From Rudaea sp. (lineage in GTDB: Bacteria > Pseudomonadota > Gammaproteobacteria > Xanthomonadales > Rhodanobacteraceae), in contig JARLJU010000017.1 of the NCBI GenBank assembly GCA_031291055.1, positions 62,001 to 126,000 on the forward strand: a stretch of DNA of 64,000 nucleotides, written 5' to 3'. Positions 41,780 to 52,395 of the stretch are shown in pieces. The position numbers and the translations under genes are program-made. The first letter of the stretch is position 1. Each line of letters starts with the position of its first letter. A model generated the notes under the pieces. The model did no database searches. It saw only the letters and a list, made by a program, of their open reading frames with translations, and was not told where the DNA came from.

Positions 41780-43149
41780 AAAGCATTTTGACCATTGCGG
41801 CCTGTGCCGCTGCATTCAACGCATGCGCCATCGGCGCTCCGGAAACCGCGACCATGCGGGACGCCCGAATAGGACGGCTTGCCATCCAGTTGATCGACGA
41901 TCTGGCGCATGGTCAATTCGCCGCGGTCGAGGCCGGCTTTGATGCGCGCATGCGCGATGCGCTGCCAGCGGACAAGCTGGCGTCCACATGGAAGACGATC
42001 ACGCAGCAGGCCGGTGCATTGCAGCACTGCGGCGCGCCCGCCGTCACCCGCCAGGAGAGCCTGGACATCGTGCTGCTTCCCTGCGCCTTTGCCAACGCAA
42101 ATCTCGATGCCAAGGTCGCCTATGATCCGGAAGGCAAAGTCGCAGGATTGTTCTTCGTGCCAGGATCGGCAATGGCCGCAGCATCGACTGCAACGGCCTC
42201 AACGAATGGCCCCGTCGGCAGCGTCGAACAAGCGCTGACCGTGTCCTCGCCGCTGGGACCGCTGCCCGGTACGCTGACCCTGCCGGTTGGCGACGGGCCA
42301 TTTCCTGCCGTACTTCTGATTGCCGGCTCCGGTCCGCAGGACCGTGACGAACGTATCGGCCCCAACAAACCCTTTCTCGATCTGGCACGCGGCCTGGCTG
42401 AACACGGCATCGCCACCTTGCGCTACGACAAGCGCACGTTGACGTACGGCGCAAAGATGGCCGGCGAGTCGATCACGGTCGACGACGAGGTCACCGACGA
42501 TGCCGTTACGGCGCTCACGCAGCTGGCACGCCAGCCGCGCATCGATTCCACACGCGTGTTCGTGCTTGGCCACAGCCTCGGCGCATTGATGGCGCCGCGC
42601 ATTGTGGCACGTAATCCGCATGCGGCCGGGCTGATCCTGCTTGCAGCGCCGGTTAAGTTCGATCTCGACGTGGTGGTGCGCCAGACTCGCTATATCGCCG
42701 GCTTGCAGGGTGCCTCGACGGAACAGCTGCAACAAGCCATCGCGCCAATCATCAGCGCGCGCGACATCCTGGCGCACGCAGATCCCGTGCACCCACCCGC
42801 CGGCGAATTCTTCCACGCACCGGCCAGTTACTGGCTGAGCCTGCGCGATTACCGACCAATTTCGGTCGCAGGGCAGCTGCGGCAGCCGATGCTGGTGCTG
42901 CAAGGCAGCAGCGACTACCAGGTGACGCCGAAAGACGATTTTGCAAAATGGAATGAGGCCTTCGCGCACGACGCTCGCATCACCCTGCGCGAGTATCCCG
43001 GCCTGAACCATCTATTCATGCCATCAGGAAATCCACCCTCGCCGGCCGACTACGCCAAGCCCGGGCACGTCGACCTGCGCGTTATTGCCGATGCCGCGCA
43101 ATGGATCGCCGCGGTTCCGCGCGGCGGCGTAAACTCCGCGACGCCATGA
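41776..43149 (+). CDS. Secreted alpha/beta hydrolase with DUF3887-like N-terminal domain
   Basis: [36 protein letters not shown]. Confidence 0.9.
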   Translation: MKSILTIAACAAAFNACAIGAPETATMRDARIGRLAIQLIDDLAHGQFAAVEAGFDARMRDALPADKLASTWKTITQQAGALQHCGAPAVTRQESLDIVLLPCAFANANLDAKVAYDPEGKVAGLFFVPGSAMAAASTATASTNGPVGSVEQALTVSSPLGPLPGTLTLPVGDGPFPAVLLIAGSGPQDRDERIGPNKPFLDLARGLAEHGIATLRYDKRTLTYGAKMAGESITVDDEVTDDAVTALTQLARQPRIDSTRVFVLGHSLGALMAPRIVARNPHAAGLILLAAPVKFDLDVVVRQTRYIAGLQGASTEQLQQAIAPIISARDILAHADPVHPPAGEFFHAPASYWLSLRDYRPISVAGQLRQPMLVLQGSSDYQVTPKDDFAKWNEAFAHDARITLREYPGLNHLFMPSGNPPSPADYAKPGHVDLRVIADAAQWIAAVPRGGVNSATP

Positions 43150-43712
43150 ACGAAAGCAATTCGCCACTATCCGCGCCTGTTCGTGCCGACACGGCGGCAT
43201 GCAAGCGATTGATCGAATCCGCATTTGCGCTTGGCGTTCCGCGCAATCACGGCAAGCTGCGCGACCTGCGTCGCGTGAATGAACCCAGGCAGCTGGCGTT
43301 TATCGGCCACGACACCCAGAATCGTCCCCAATGGCTCGCTCCGCGCGCCGCACGCGCCTGGCGGCGTATGCACGCGGCCGCGGGGCGCGATGGTGTGGAA
43401 TTGCTGGTCGTCTCAGCATTCCGCGGGATCGAGTATCAGTTGGGGATACTCAAGCGCAAACTCGAACGCGGACTCGGCATCGAGGAAATATTGCGCGTCA
43501 GCGCAGCACCCGGTTACAGCGAGCATCATTCCGGCCGCGCGCTTGATGTCACGACACCGGGTTTTGCGGCGCTGGAAGAAGCCTTCGAGAACTCTGCCGC
43601 ATTTGCGTGGTTATGCACAAATGCACAAAAGTACGGCTTCCGGCTCAGCTATCCGCGCGGCAATCCACACGGGATCGCATATGAGCCTTGGCATTGGTGC
43701 TGGCACCGCTAG
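43146..43712 (+). CDS. D-alanyl-D-alanine carboxypeptidase (VanY/LAS-like)
   Basis: LLVVSAFRGIEYQ...PGYSEHHSGRALDVTTPG...EPWHWCW. Confidence 0.9.
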   Translation: MNESNSPLSAPVRADTAACKRLIESAFALGVPRNHGKLRDLRRVNEPRQLAFIGHDTQNRPQWLAPRAARAWRRMHAAAGRDGVELLVVSAFRGIEYQLGILKRKLERGLGIEEILRVSAAPGYSEHHSGRALDVTTPGFAALEEAFENSAAFAWLCTNAQKYGFRLSYPRGNPHGIAYEPWHWCWHR

Positions 43713-43814
43713 CAGCGGCGTGAGCCATCCCTGGCGCGTCTTCCGGTCGGCATCCCTCCCACCTTCGCGCCGCGTGCGACATGCGCTCCAACGCATGTCG
43801 CAGGCACGCCGCGC

Positions 43815-46730
43815 TCAACCTCCCGGCGTGAAATTCACGGTCGTCTGCGTTCCCTGCGTCGCGGCATTGGGATCCACGATCAGCGGGTGATAGTTGCCGG
43901 TGAGCCACAGCAGCAGCTGGCTGGCGTAGTTCGGATCGCCAAGCACGGCGCTTTCGCCGCCCGGAATCACTTCGACGGCGCTGATCGGCGTGTCCATCTC
44001 GCCGACGAAGCGCCGGCCTGGCGCGGTCGCACCGCTGAACATGAAATCGTTGACGCCGCTGACACGCAAGGTGCCTCCACCCGGATTCACTGTCTCATAC
44101 GAGCTGTCGCGCGACAGCCCGGGCAGGTCCGCCGACAGATCGGTGAAACCGTAGGGATTCGGACCGGGGATATTGAATGGTCCGCCGAGCGGATGCACGA
44201 GTACGAAGCGGTGCAGCGCGCCCCAGTGGTAGTCGGATTGCGACGTCGAATTGCCATATGCATCAGCGAATGAAGCGCTTGCAAGCTGGTTGAGACCGTC
44301 CTGCAGGCTCTTCAGCAGATAGTAGTCGCGGGCCGAGGCCGCGTCGGGTGCGCCGGGGAAGGGGAAGAAATTGATCCCCGAGGCGCCGTTGCCGCCGAGC
44401 ACCGGAAAGGCGTCGAGCAGGAATTTCAGATTGGTGTACGCACTGTCGTCGCCGGCCAGGTAGCTGCCCAGACCATAGTTGACGAGCGTGGCATCGACGA
44501 CGTTCTTGATCGCATTGCTGCGCCACATGAAAAATTCGGTGGCCGCGACGCTATGGTCGAGCTGCGCCTGGGTCGGCGTCGATCCGGGCTGCCTGCCAGC
44601 GTCAAAACCCTGGGCCAATCCGGTCGGCGTTGACAGATCCCATGCTGTCAGGCGCGAGATCGATTCCGTTATGGCCGGATCGGCCACAAACTGCTGCAGT
44701 GGCGCCCAATTGCTGGTGGAGGCGTTCTGATATGCCGCCAGCAGATAAGGCAGCAGCAACTCGGCATCGACCGGCTGGGTATTGAGCTGTACCTGTTCGA
44801 TATCGGCCATCGTGATCTTGTGGCCGGCGGCGATCATCGACGACAGCATGCGATCGATACGACCCATGCGATAGGAGTCGTAACCGTAGTTCAGGTAATA
44901 GATGCCGCCGCCGGGGCGCAGCTGGTTGAGCGGATTGTTGTCGAGAGTGACCCCGATCGGATCGTTGTTCGCGTTGGCGAAATAACCCGCTGCCGGATTG
45001 ATCACATGCGGCATTTCCGATGCCGGCATGATCTCGTACGGTACCGCCTGGTTCGGCTGGGGATTCTGCACGTCGAGCCAGTCGTGGTGCAGCGCGCCCG
45101 AACCGTCACGGATCAGGAACGGCGGCACGCCGCCGCCGGGACCGCCATCCTGCTGCAGATCCTGACGTATGGGATTTTCGGCGCTGGTGAAATAGGCGAT
45201 ATTTCCGGCCGTGTCCGCGTAGGCGAAATTCTGCGAACCAAAATCGAAATACGTCAGCGCGTTCTGGAAATCGGCCAGGCCCTGTGCGCGGTTGATCAGC
45301 TTGAACGCCTTGAGCTCGAACGTGGCGCCCCAGCCGGTGTATGCGATCGACAGGCCGCACGCGTAACCCGGGCCGTACTTCACGCCAGCTTCAGTAGTGC
45401 ACTGCCCCGCCGTGCCGAGCTGGACCATGGGGCCGTTGTTCCGGCGCGGCACGATCACGGTCACTGCACCGTTGGTGTAACCGATCGAGTTGTCGCGTGC
45501 GATGTTGTCGGTCTGCCCGGCCGTCATCTGGTTGACATAGTAGCTTTGGAACACCCACTGCACCGGCTCATTTGTACCATTGTGGACAATTGCGGTGGGC
45601 AAGCCGTAGCTGTTCAGGGCAAAGGTTTCCATGAACGTGTCGGTGACATCCATCGGATTGACCGTGCTGCCCCAGCACAGGTTGCTGTTGCAACCCTGGA
45701 TGATGCCGGGTGTACCGGGCACGCTCACGCCCGTGGCATTGAGCGGCTGCGCATAGCCCGGATCATTGGAGATGATATGCATCTCCATGAAGATCGGCGG
45801 CAAGGCAAGCGTGAGATGCGGATCGTTGGCGATGATGGGTCTGCCCGACGCAGTATTGGCGCCGCTGATGGCAAACTCATTGCTGCCGCCGCGGCCCAGG
45901 CGCGGATGCAGGGTTGGCGCGATGAACGGATTGCCGATGATCTTGTCGCGGTAAGCCTGCGCCAGGTTCAATGCTTCCGGATTGATGCTGGCGATGGCGG
46001 CCGCAGGCGGCGCAGATTTTGCCGGCGCGAGCTGCTTGCTGGCGGCGTCGGTCGGCAGGAAACCCGGCACGGTAACGCGGTTGTCGGGCGGCGCGAAACG
46101 GTGGGTATCGCCGAAGAACAGGGCCTGCGGATCGACTTTTGCCGCTGCAGCGGCTTGCGAATAGGCGCCGTAGTCGATCGTGTTCTGGATATCCAGATCG
46201 AACGACAACTGGAAAGCCAGACCCTTGCCGACCGTGATCGTATCCACGGGCGACCACGGCTCGGCACGGGTCAGCATGAGCGCGCCGTATTCCGGCGGCA
46301 GGGCTTGCGTCTGCAACCAGAAATTCACGCCATCCGTATAGGACTTGAGCCAGCCGCGGGTATCGTCGTCGAGTGCTGTCCATGTCGCCCACGCTGCACG
46401 ACGCAGACCCAGGGTCCGCGACTGCACGTCATTGGCGAGCGCAGCCGCCCCGACCAGTTCGGCCAGGGTGCCGCTGGCGGCGCGGCGATCGAAATCCATT
46501 TCGAAGAAGCGCGCCTTGGCCTGCGCGTAGCCTTGCAGGAAGGCGACATCGTCGTCATTGGCCGCCTGGATTGTCGGCATGCCGAGCGCGTCGTAGGAAA
46601 TCTTGCCGGGAGCGGACAACCCCGGTGCGCTGATCGTCTGTGCGGACAGCGGCAGCGCCGCCGCTATACAAATGGAAAAAACAAGGAATATACGGCCGCT
46701 GCGGCCGCATCGAGCACGCAAAAATGACAT
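43815..46730 (-). CDS. Penicillin acylase family protein
   Basis: GRGGSNEFAISGANTASGRPIIANDPHLTLALP; Ntn-hydrolase layout, signal peptide. Confidence 0.92.
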   Translation of the reverse strand: MSFLRARCGRSGRIFLVFSICIAAALPLSAQTISAPGLSAPGKISYDALGMPTIQAANDDDVAFLQGYAQAKARFFEMDFDRRAASGTLAELVGAAALANDVQSRTLGLRRAAWATWTALDDDTRGWLKSYTDGVNFWLQTQALPPEYGALMLTRAEPWSPVDTITVGKGLAFQLSFDLDIQNTIDYGAYSQAAAAAKVDPQALFFGDTHRFAPPDNRVTVPGFLPTDAASKQLAPAKSAPPAAAIASINPEALNLAQAYRDKIIGNPFIAPTLHPRLGRGGSNEFAISGANTASGRPIIANDPHLTLALPPIFMEMHIISNDPGYAQPLNATGVSVPGTPGIIQGCNSNLCWGSTVNPMDVTDTFMETFALNSYGLPTAIVHNGTNEPVQWVFQSYYVNQMTAGQTDNIARDNSIGYTNGAVTVIVPRRNNGPMVQLGTAGQCTTEAGVKYGPGYACGLSIAYTGWGATFELKAFKLINRAQGLADFQNALTYFDFGSQNFAYADTAGNIAYFTSAENPIRQDLQQDGGPGGGVPPFLIRDGSGALHHDWLDVQNPQPNQAVPYEIMPASEMPHVINPAAGYFANANNDPIGVTLDNNPLNQLRPGGGIYYLNYGYDSYRMGRIDRMLSSMIAAGHKITMADIEQVQLNTQPVDAELLLPYLLAAYQNASTSNWAPLQQFVADPAITESISRLTAWDLSTPTGLAQGFDAGRQPGSTPTQAQLDHSVAATEFFMWRSNAIKNVVDATLVNYGLGSYLAGDDSAYTNLKFLLDAFPVLGGNGASGINFFPFPGAPDAASARDYYLLKSLQDGLNQLASASFADAYGNSTSQSDYHWGALHRFVLVHPLGGPFNIPGPNPYGFTDLSADLPGLSRDSSYETVNPGGGTLRVSGVNDFMFSGATAPGRRFVGEMDTPISAVEVIPGGESAVLGDPNYASQLLLWLTGNYHPLIVDPNAATQGTQTTVNFTPGG

Positions 46731-46831
46731 GGTGTTTCCCCTCCGTTGAAAGCGTCATGGGTCTTGAAACAAACGCCCGTTTGAGGGGGGATTATGCGCC
46801 GCCGTGCAGGGAGCGCCAACCAACCAACGAT

Positions 46832-47209
46832 CTATTCGTCTGCGGCATTGCACAAAGCAATGCCGAGGCCTATCCATCCGCCAATCAGCGCAACGCCGCC
46901 GAATGGCGTAATGACGCCGATCCAGCGCGGTGCGCCCAATGCCAGGGCATAGAGGCTGCCGCTGAACATGGCCGTGCCGGCGATGAAGGCGATGCCGCCG
47001 GTCCGCCACCAGCGTGCGCCGGACGCCGGCGCGAATCCGGCGACGGCGAGCAAGGCCAGCGCGTGCCAGAACTGATATTCCACGGCCGTATGCCAGACCT
47101 GCAAGGCAGCGTCATCGACATGACCGCGCAAGGCGTGCGCTCCGAAGGCTCCGAATGCAACGGCAGCGGCACCGAGGCACGCCGCCGTGATGCCGAAACC
47201 ACGAATCAT
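46832..47209 (-). CDS. DUF423 membrane protein
   Basis: AVAFGAFGAHALRG...YQFWHALALL...GTAMFSGSLYALALG. Confidence 0.9.
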   Translation of the reverse strand: MIRGFGITAACLGAAAVAFGAFGAHALRGHVDDAALQVWHTAVEYQFWHALALLAVAGFAPASGARWWRTGGIAFIAGTAMFSGSLYALALGAPRWIGVITPFGGVALIGGWIGLGIALCNAADE

Positions 47210-47217
47210 GCGAGCGG

Positions 47218-48516
47218 CTACTTGCCGCCGGCTTTGACGCCGGGCTTGGCCGCCACTGGCTTGCCGTTTGCGTTGCCCGCAGATTTCGCGTCGGGTTTTT
47301 TCTGCTCCAGCGGCTTGAGCATGTCGTCCATGGTCTTGGTGATGTCGGCGAACTTGAAGCTCGGCAGCACGAAGGTCCAGCCGGAAAAACTCTTGTTCAG
47401 CGACTCGACCTCCCTGTTCAATGCCTCGAGCCGATCCTGCCGGTCTCTGGCTGCGTCGCTCACGGCGAGCGGCTTGGCTACCTCGGATGCCGCCGTCGCG
47501 TTGGCCTCGGCCTGCTTGTCGGTCGTCGATTTTTCGTCGGCAAGTTTCTTGTTCGCTGCGAGCACGGCCGCTTCATAGTCGGCCTTGGCCCTGGTCTGTG
47601 CAGAGGCAACATTTGCATCGGCCTGGACGCTGTCGAGCTTCGCCGCAAGCTGCGCGTAGTCCTTGCCGTCCTTCTCCCAGCCGGCGACGTCGATTACAAG
47701 GCCATCGAAAGCGGCATAGCGGGCCTTGTATACCCTGGGGCCAGGCGACGCATCCTTGGCGGGGAAAACGTCGTCGGCCTTGAGGCCGGCCAGGGTCGAC
47801 CCCAGTGCATTGGCAGCGAATTCGGAGCTGGTCTCGCGGCCTTTCGGCACATCGGCAATCTTGAAGTTGGCATCACCGGACTGCTCCTTGGATGCCTTCA
47901 GTACGTTGCCGTCGGGACTGGTCAGGGTGACCGACTGCAGACGGCTCGCGGCGATATCGGTCAGATCGCGTTTCTCCCAATCGGCAATGTTCTTGTCGAC
48001 GCTCAGATTGCCCTTGACCAGCAGGCTTTGCGCATCGCCGTCATGACGCACGAAAGTGCCGCCTCCACCCGCACCATTGTAGTTGCCGACAATCAGCCGC
48101 AGCGGTTGCGCCAGCCCGGCAATCTCCACAAGTATACCCTTGGCATCCTTGTCCTTGACGTCGCTAACACCGAGCTCAGCGTAGAGCTTGGGATTGCTGG
48201 TCTTCTGCTCGACCACCGTCGCCGCATCGAGCTTGAGCAGGAATTCACGGATCTTGGCCAGATCGGCCGGATACCCGGACTTCTCGGCGACGCTCCAGCC
48301 GTCGCTGCCGCGCTGGAGCGTCGCCAGCACCTTGTTGTCCGCTCCGATCAGGGTGATAGCGCTTACATCGTTGACGTGACCGTGCAGCTGCGCCAGCAGC
48401 GGCTTGGCTTGATCGGCAACCTCACTTTCGGGCCGGTTGGCGAAATTGATCGCCACTGCCGTACCCAGCGCGAGTGCGGCTACGGCGACCAGGACATAAA
48501 GCGTCTTGGCATTCAT
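47218..48516 (-). CDS. DUF4340 protein of Gld-type ABC cluster
   Basis: MNAKTLYVLVAVAALALG; adjacent to gldG-like gene. Confidence 0.85.
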   Translation of the reverse strand: MNAKTLYVLVAVAALALGTAVAINFANRPESEVADQAKPLLAQLHGHVNDVSAITLIGADNKVLATLQRGSDGWSVAEKSGYPADLAKIREFLLKLDAATVVEQKTSNPKLYAELGVSDVKDKDAKGILVEIAGLAQPLRLIVGNYNGAGGGGTFVRHDGDAQSLLVKGNLSVDKNIADWEKRDLTDIAASRLQSVTLTSPDGNVLKASKEQSGDANFKIADVPKGRETSSEFAANALGSTLAGLKADDVFPAKDASPGPRVYKARYAAFDGLVIDVAGWEKDGKDYAQLAAKLDSVQADANVASAQTRAKADYEAAVLAANKKLADEKSTTDKQAEANATAASEVAKPLAVSDAARDRQDRLEALNREVESLNKSFSGWTFVLPSFKFADITKTMDDMLKPLEQKKPDAKSAGNANGKPVAAKPGVKAGGK

Positions 48517-48527
48517 CGCATTCTCCT

Positions 48528-50384
48528 TCAGGCAGCGCGCCGACGGCGCTTCCACATTGCGAAAGCAAGCGCGGCAATCGTTATCAGCAGCGGCACCAGG
48601 CCGATATTGATGAACTTCAGGCGCGCGCCGAGTGCTTCGATGCGCTCATCCAGGCTGCGCCGGACCTGGCGCAGCTGCTTGCGGATGTCGACCTTCGTCT
48701 GCATGAAATTCTGCAGTTCCGCCTGCTGTTCCGGCGAGAGGATCATCTCGCTGCCCTTGCTCTTGCCGCTTTGCAGCTCGGTGAGCTTGCGCTCGGTGTC
48801 GTTCAGCTGCTGCTGCAGTTCCTGCTCCTTGCCGCGGAAATTTTCTTCGGCTGCGCGCTTCATCTCGTCCACCGTGGTGAACGGACGCTGGGAGGTGGCG
48901 CGGCCACGGATCGAGATCAGGTCTGACGAGCCAGTAAGATTGTCCACCGCGTTGACGAAGAAATCACCGTTGTTGGCAAACGCGTTCATGATCTTCTGAC
49001 CGAAGAACGGCTGGATCTGCACCCACAGGCGATCGGTGAGCAGATCGGTGTCGGCAACCAGGATGATCTCGCCATCATCCTTCGCCGCGGCCAGGTGGCC
49101 GTCTTCATTGCGCTCCGGGAATGCGGTCGCGAACTTGCCTTCCAGACGGCCGGCGATCACGTAGCTTTCCTTGCTGGGCTGGTAAGCGGCCAGAAGCTGA
49201 CTCGGGTCCGGCAGGAACTTGATGCGTTCGCTTGGCACCACCATCGCATCGGTGCTGGTCTGGATCAGTGGCACGAGCTTGTTCTTGGAATCCTTGGCCA
49301 GCTGGAAATAGCCGGCCGTTGAAATGTTGATGCTGTCCAGATTCGCCGTGATCACGTCGTCCGGATTCAGATCGTGCTTGGTGAAGCCGAGAATGGCTGC
49401 GTCGCGCACCGGCGGCGCACCCTGGGCAATGGTGATCTGCAGCGCATGCGCGCGGTCCAGGACAACCTTGTGCGGGTCGTACTGAACGCCCCAGGCTTTG
49501 AACAGCCTGGGCAGGTCCGAGGATTTGTCCGCGAACATCGCCGCTTGCGGGTTGCTCGGGTCCGCGCCGGACTCGTCGGTTTCCGCATTCGGGTCGACGA
49601 ACACCAGCAAATGACCGCCGCGCATGACGAACTGGTCGATCGCATACTGCGCGTCGTCGGACAGCGCCTTCGGATGTACCAGTACCAGCACGCTGATGTC
49701 CTTGTCGATGGATTTGAGCGATGCCGCATTCAGCTGGCGCACGTCGAACAGCTGCTGCAGCTGCTGCTGCACCGCCCACGGCTCGCGCATCGAACGCGTC
49801 TGCTGGTCGAAGCCCTGCCCCATCGGCAGGCTCGACACCAGACCGACCGCCGGTTTCTTCGTCGTGCTCAGCTCGTGGACCAGCTTGGCGACGTCGTACT
49901 CGAGAAAGGCTTCCTTGTCCGGCTGCAGGAAAGGAATCACGGATTTTCCGTTGGTGGAATTGGTGCCGGCCAGACCGAAGAAGATGGCCTCGCCGCCCGG
50001 CCCGCTCGGCACCGATTGCAGGCCGTAACCGGTAGCGCGATCCTCGTCCTCCGAGAACGGCTGCGGATCGATCACGTCGAGCTTTAGCTTGCCGCCGGAG
50101 CGAGCCGCCATTTCCTGGATCATCTCGCGCACGCGCTGCGCATAGGTGCGCAACTGGGGCAGATCCTGGGTCGCCTTGTCGGAGAAGAACAGATAAAGAT
50201 GAATCGGTTCGTCGATGCCGGAGATGATGTTCTTCGTGCCCTCCGACAGGGTATACAAATGGTTCTGGGTCAGATCCAGGCGCGCACCGCGGAACACGGC
50301 GTTGCTGATCAGGATCACCGCTACGAACAGCACGGCGAGCACCGCGAGCGCACCGCCGGTCAGGAATTTGCGATTGGGTGTCAT
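48528..50384 (-). CDS. GldG-like ABC-type auxiliary protein
   Basis: ARLDLTQNHLYTLSEGTKNIISGIDEPIHLYLFFSDK; DNLTGSSDLISIRGR. Confidence 0.9.
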   Translation of the reverse strand: MTPNRKFLTGGALAVLAVLFVAVILISNAVFRGARLDLTQNHLYTLSEGTKNIISGIDEPIHLYLFFSDKATQDLPQLRTYAQRVREMIQEMAARSGGKLKLDVIDPQPFSEDEDRATGYGLQSVPSGPGGEAIFFGLAGTNSTNGKSVIPFLQPDKEAFLEYDVAKLVHELSTTKKPAVGLVSSLPMGQGFDQQTRSMREPWAVQQQLQQLFDVRQLNAASLKSIDKDISVLVLVHPKALSDDAQYAIDQFVMRGGHLLVFVDPNAETDESGADPSNPQAAMFADKSSDLPRLFKAWGVQYDPHKVVLDRAHALQITIAQGAPPVRDAAILGFTKHDLNPDDVITANLDSINISTAGYFQLAKDSKNKLVPLIQTSTDAMVVPSERIKFLPDPSQLLAAYQPSKESYVIAGRLEGKFATAFPERNEDGHLAAAKDDGEIILVADTDLLTDRLWVQIQPFFGQKIMNAFANNGDFFVNAVDNLTGSSDLISIRGRATSQRPFTTVDEMKRAAEENFRGKEQELQQQLNDTERKLTELQSGKSKGSEMILSPEQQAELQNFMQTKVDIRKQLRQVRRSLDERIEALGARLKFINIGLVPLLITIAALAFAMWKRRRRAA

Positions 50385-50392
50385 GGTCTGCC

Positions 50393-51127
50393 TCAGTCCG
50401 CTTTCTTCAAATCGATCACGACTGCGCTGGCGTACAGCCAGAATGCAATCGTGAGCAGGAAGTAGATCAGGTCGCGCAGGTCGATTACGCCCTTGCTGAT
50501 CGAGACGAAGTGATTGAGAAAGCTCAGTCCGGAAATCGCATCGACCACGCCTTGCGGTGCCCAGGCGCTGAAGAAATTCAGCACCAGCGGAAAGCCGGCA
50601 AGCAGGAACAGGAAGCAGACGACAACAGTGAGGATGAACGCGATCACCTGGCTGCGCGTGCAGGCCGAGATGCATGAACCGATGGCGAGGAAGGCACCGG
50701 CCATGAGGAAGCTGCCTAGGTAGCTGGCCAAGATCACGCCGTTGTCGGGCGAGCCCAGGTAATTGACCGTGATCCAGATCGGGAACGTCAGCACCAGTGC
50801 GATGCCGATGAACGCCCATGCAGCGAGGAACTTGCCGACGACCGCCTGCCACATCGTCACCGGCAGGGTCAGCAGCATCTCGATCGTGCCGCTCTTGCGT
50901 TCTTCCGACCACAGGCGCATGCCCACCGCCGGCACCAGAAACAGGTACAGCCATGGATGGAAGTTGAAGAACGGCAGCAGGTCGGCCTGGCCACGCTCGT
51001 AGAAATTGCCGAGGTAGAACGTGAAGGTTCCGGCCAGCAGCAGGAAGATCACGATGAACACGTAGGCAACCGGCGTGGCGAAATAACTCGCCAGTTCGCG
51101 CTTGAAAATCGTAGCGATTGTGCTCAT
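50393..51127 (-). CDS. ABC transporter permease (GldF-like)
   Basis: ATIFKRELASYFATPVAYVFIVIFLLL...WSEERKSGTIEMLLTLPV. Confidence 0.92.
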   Translation of the reverse strand: MSTIATIFKRELASYFATPVAYVFIVIFLLLAGTFTFYLGNFYERGQADLLPFFNFHPWLYLFLVPAVGMRLWSEERKSGTIEMLLTLPVTMWQAVVGKFLAAWAFIGIALVLTFPIWITVNYLGSPDNGVILASYLGSFLMAGAFLAIGSCISACTRSQVIAFILTVVVCFLFLLAGFPLVLNFFSAWAPQGVVDAISGLSFLNHFVSISKGVIDLRDLIYFLLTIAFWLYASAVVIDLKKAD

Positions 51128-51282
51128 GCCAGATGCCCCCCGGGACCATGCGAAATTCCCGGCACAGGGATGTGCCGGCCGAGCACGCGCGCATGCACGT
51201 GCGTCGCAAGCACGTAGCCCGGCGTTGCCGGGTTCGTGCGCGGCACTATTACATTGCCGAAATTGAATATCGCCGTGTTCAT
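51124..51282 (-). CDS. 52-aa ORF coupled by ATGA overlaps to both neighbours
   Basis: MNTAIFNFGNVIVPRTNPATPGYVLATHVHARVLGRHIPVPGISHGPGGHLA; ATG overlaps ATPase TGA (51282-51279), its TGA overlaps permease ATG (51127-51124). Confidence 0.6.
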   Translation of the reverse strand: MNTAIFNFGNVIVPRTNPATPGYVLATHVHARVLGRHIPVPGISHGPGGHLA

Positions 51283-52217
51283 GCGCGCGCCTCCGTCGCC
51301 GTGCCCTGCGTGACGGTGCGGAACACCTCGTCCATGCGACCGCTTTCCAGCTGCAGCTCGCTCACCTGGATACCCTGCGTCTTCAGCAGCTCGCTGATCG
51401 GCGCGAAAATCTGCTTGCCGGGTTTCGGGAACGCGGTGATGCGGTGATCCTGCGGATCGATCTCGACCGCGGCGACGTCGGCCACGCGTGACAGGGCTTC
51501 CTTGGCCGCAGCGACGTTCGGCGTGGTCAGCGACACCGCCTGGTGATAGCGTGAACGGGCTTCCAGTTCGGCCGGCGTGGCGTCCGCGAGAATCCTGCCC
51601 TGGGCAATGATGATCGCGCGACTGCACACGGCATGTACTTCCTCGAGGATATGCGTCGACACGACGATGGTCTTGTCCCGGGCCATCGCATTGATCAGCG
51701 CGCGCACTTCGTGCTTCTGGTTGGGATCCAGGCCATCGGTGGGCTCGTCCAGTATCAGCACGGCCGGGTCATGCACCAGGGCCTGGGCGAGGCCGACGCG
51801 GCGCTTGAACCCCTTCGACAGCGTTTCGATCGGCTGCTCCAGCACGCCGTTCAGATGCAACCGTTCGATCACGTCGTCGATGCGCTGAGTGCGCCGCACG
51901 CCGCGCAAGCCACGCACATCGGCGATGAAACCGAGAAACTGCCGCGGTGTCATCTCGCCGTAGCTTGGTGCGCCTTCCGGCAGATAGCCAATGACCCGTT
52001 TCGCGGCGATGGGATCTTCCACGACATCGTGATCGCAAACCCGCACGCTGCCGGAAGTCGGTGCGAGAAAGCCCGCTATCATTTTCATTGTCGTGGATTT
52101 GCCGGCGCCGTTGGGGCCGAGGAAACCGAGCACGCGCCCGGGTTCCAGCTTGAAGGAAATGTTGTCGACGGCGGTGAGGTCGCCGTAGCGTTTGGTCAAT
52201 TGCCGGGTTTCTATCAT
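51279..52217 (-). CDS. ABC transporter ATP-binding protein (GldA-like)
   Basis: GFLGPNGAGKSTTMKMIAGFL, SKGFKRRVGLAQALVHDPAVLILDEPTDGLDP. Confidence 0.95.
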   Translation of the reverse strand: MIETRQLTKRYGDLTAVDNISFKLEPGRVLGFLGPNGAGKSTTMKMIAGFLAPTSGSVRVCDHDVVEDPIAAKRVIGYLPEGAPSYGEMTPRQFLGFIADVRGLRGVRRTQRIDDVIERLHLNGVLEQPIETLSKGFKRRVGLAQALVHDPAVLILDEPTDGLDPNQKHEVRALINAMARDKTIVVSTHILEEVHAVCSRAIIIAQGRILADATPAELEARSRYHQAVSLTTPNVAAAKEALSRVADVAAVEIDPQDHRITAFPKPGKQIFAPISELLKTQGIQVSELQLESGRMDEVFRTVTQGTATEARA

Positions 52218-52395
52218 CGTCAGGTCACCGGATGGTTGGCTTCGGTTCTGCGGGCACTGCGCTGGGCTGTGTTCCGGGGCGTCACCGCGCCAAAAAAAAA
52301 CAGCCGCCGCGCAAAATACCGCAAAGCGCTGTAAAAGTTCCGCAGATGAGAACGGGCGGCTCGCGCCACCCGTTCGAGCAGAGCCGGAGCGTCGG

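Noticed and set aside
44820-46727. 635-aa plus-strand ORF opposite penicillin acylase
   Set aside because: Antisense shadow ORF; the minus strand has clear Ntn-hydrolase motifs.
52340-52385. GAACGGGCGG-ctcgcg-CCACCCGTTC hairpin after the SRPBCC gene
   Set aside because: Likely an ordinary transcription-end hairpin; no immediate T-run, so not called a terminator.
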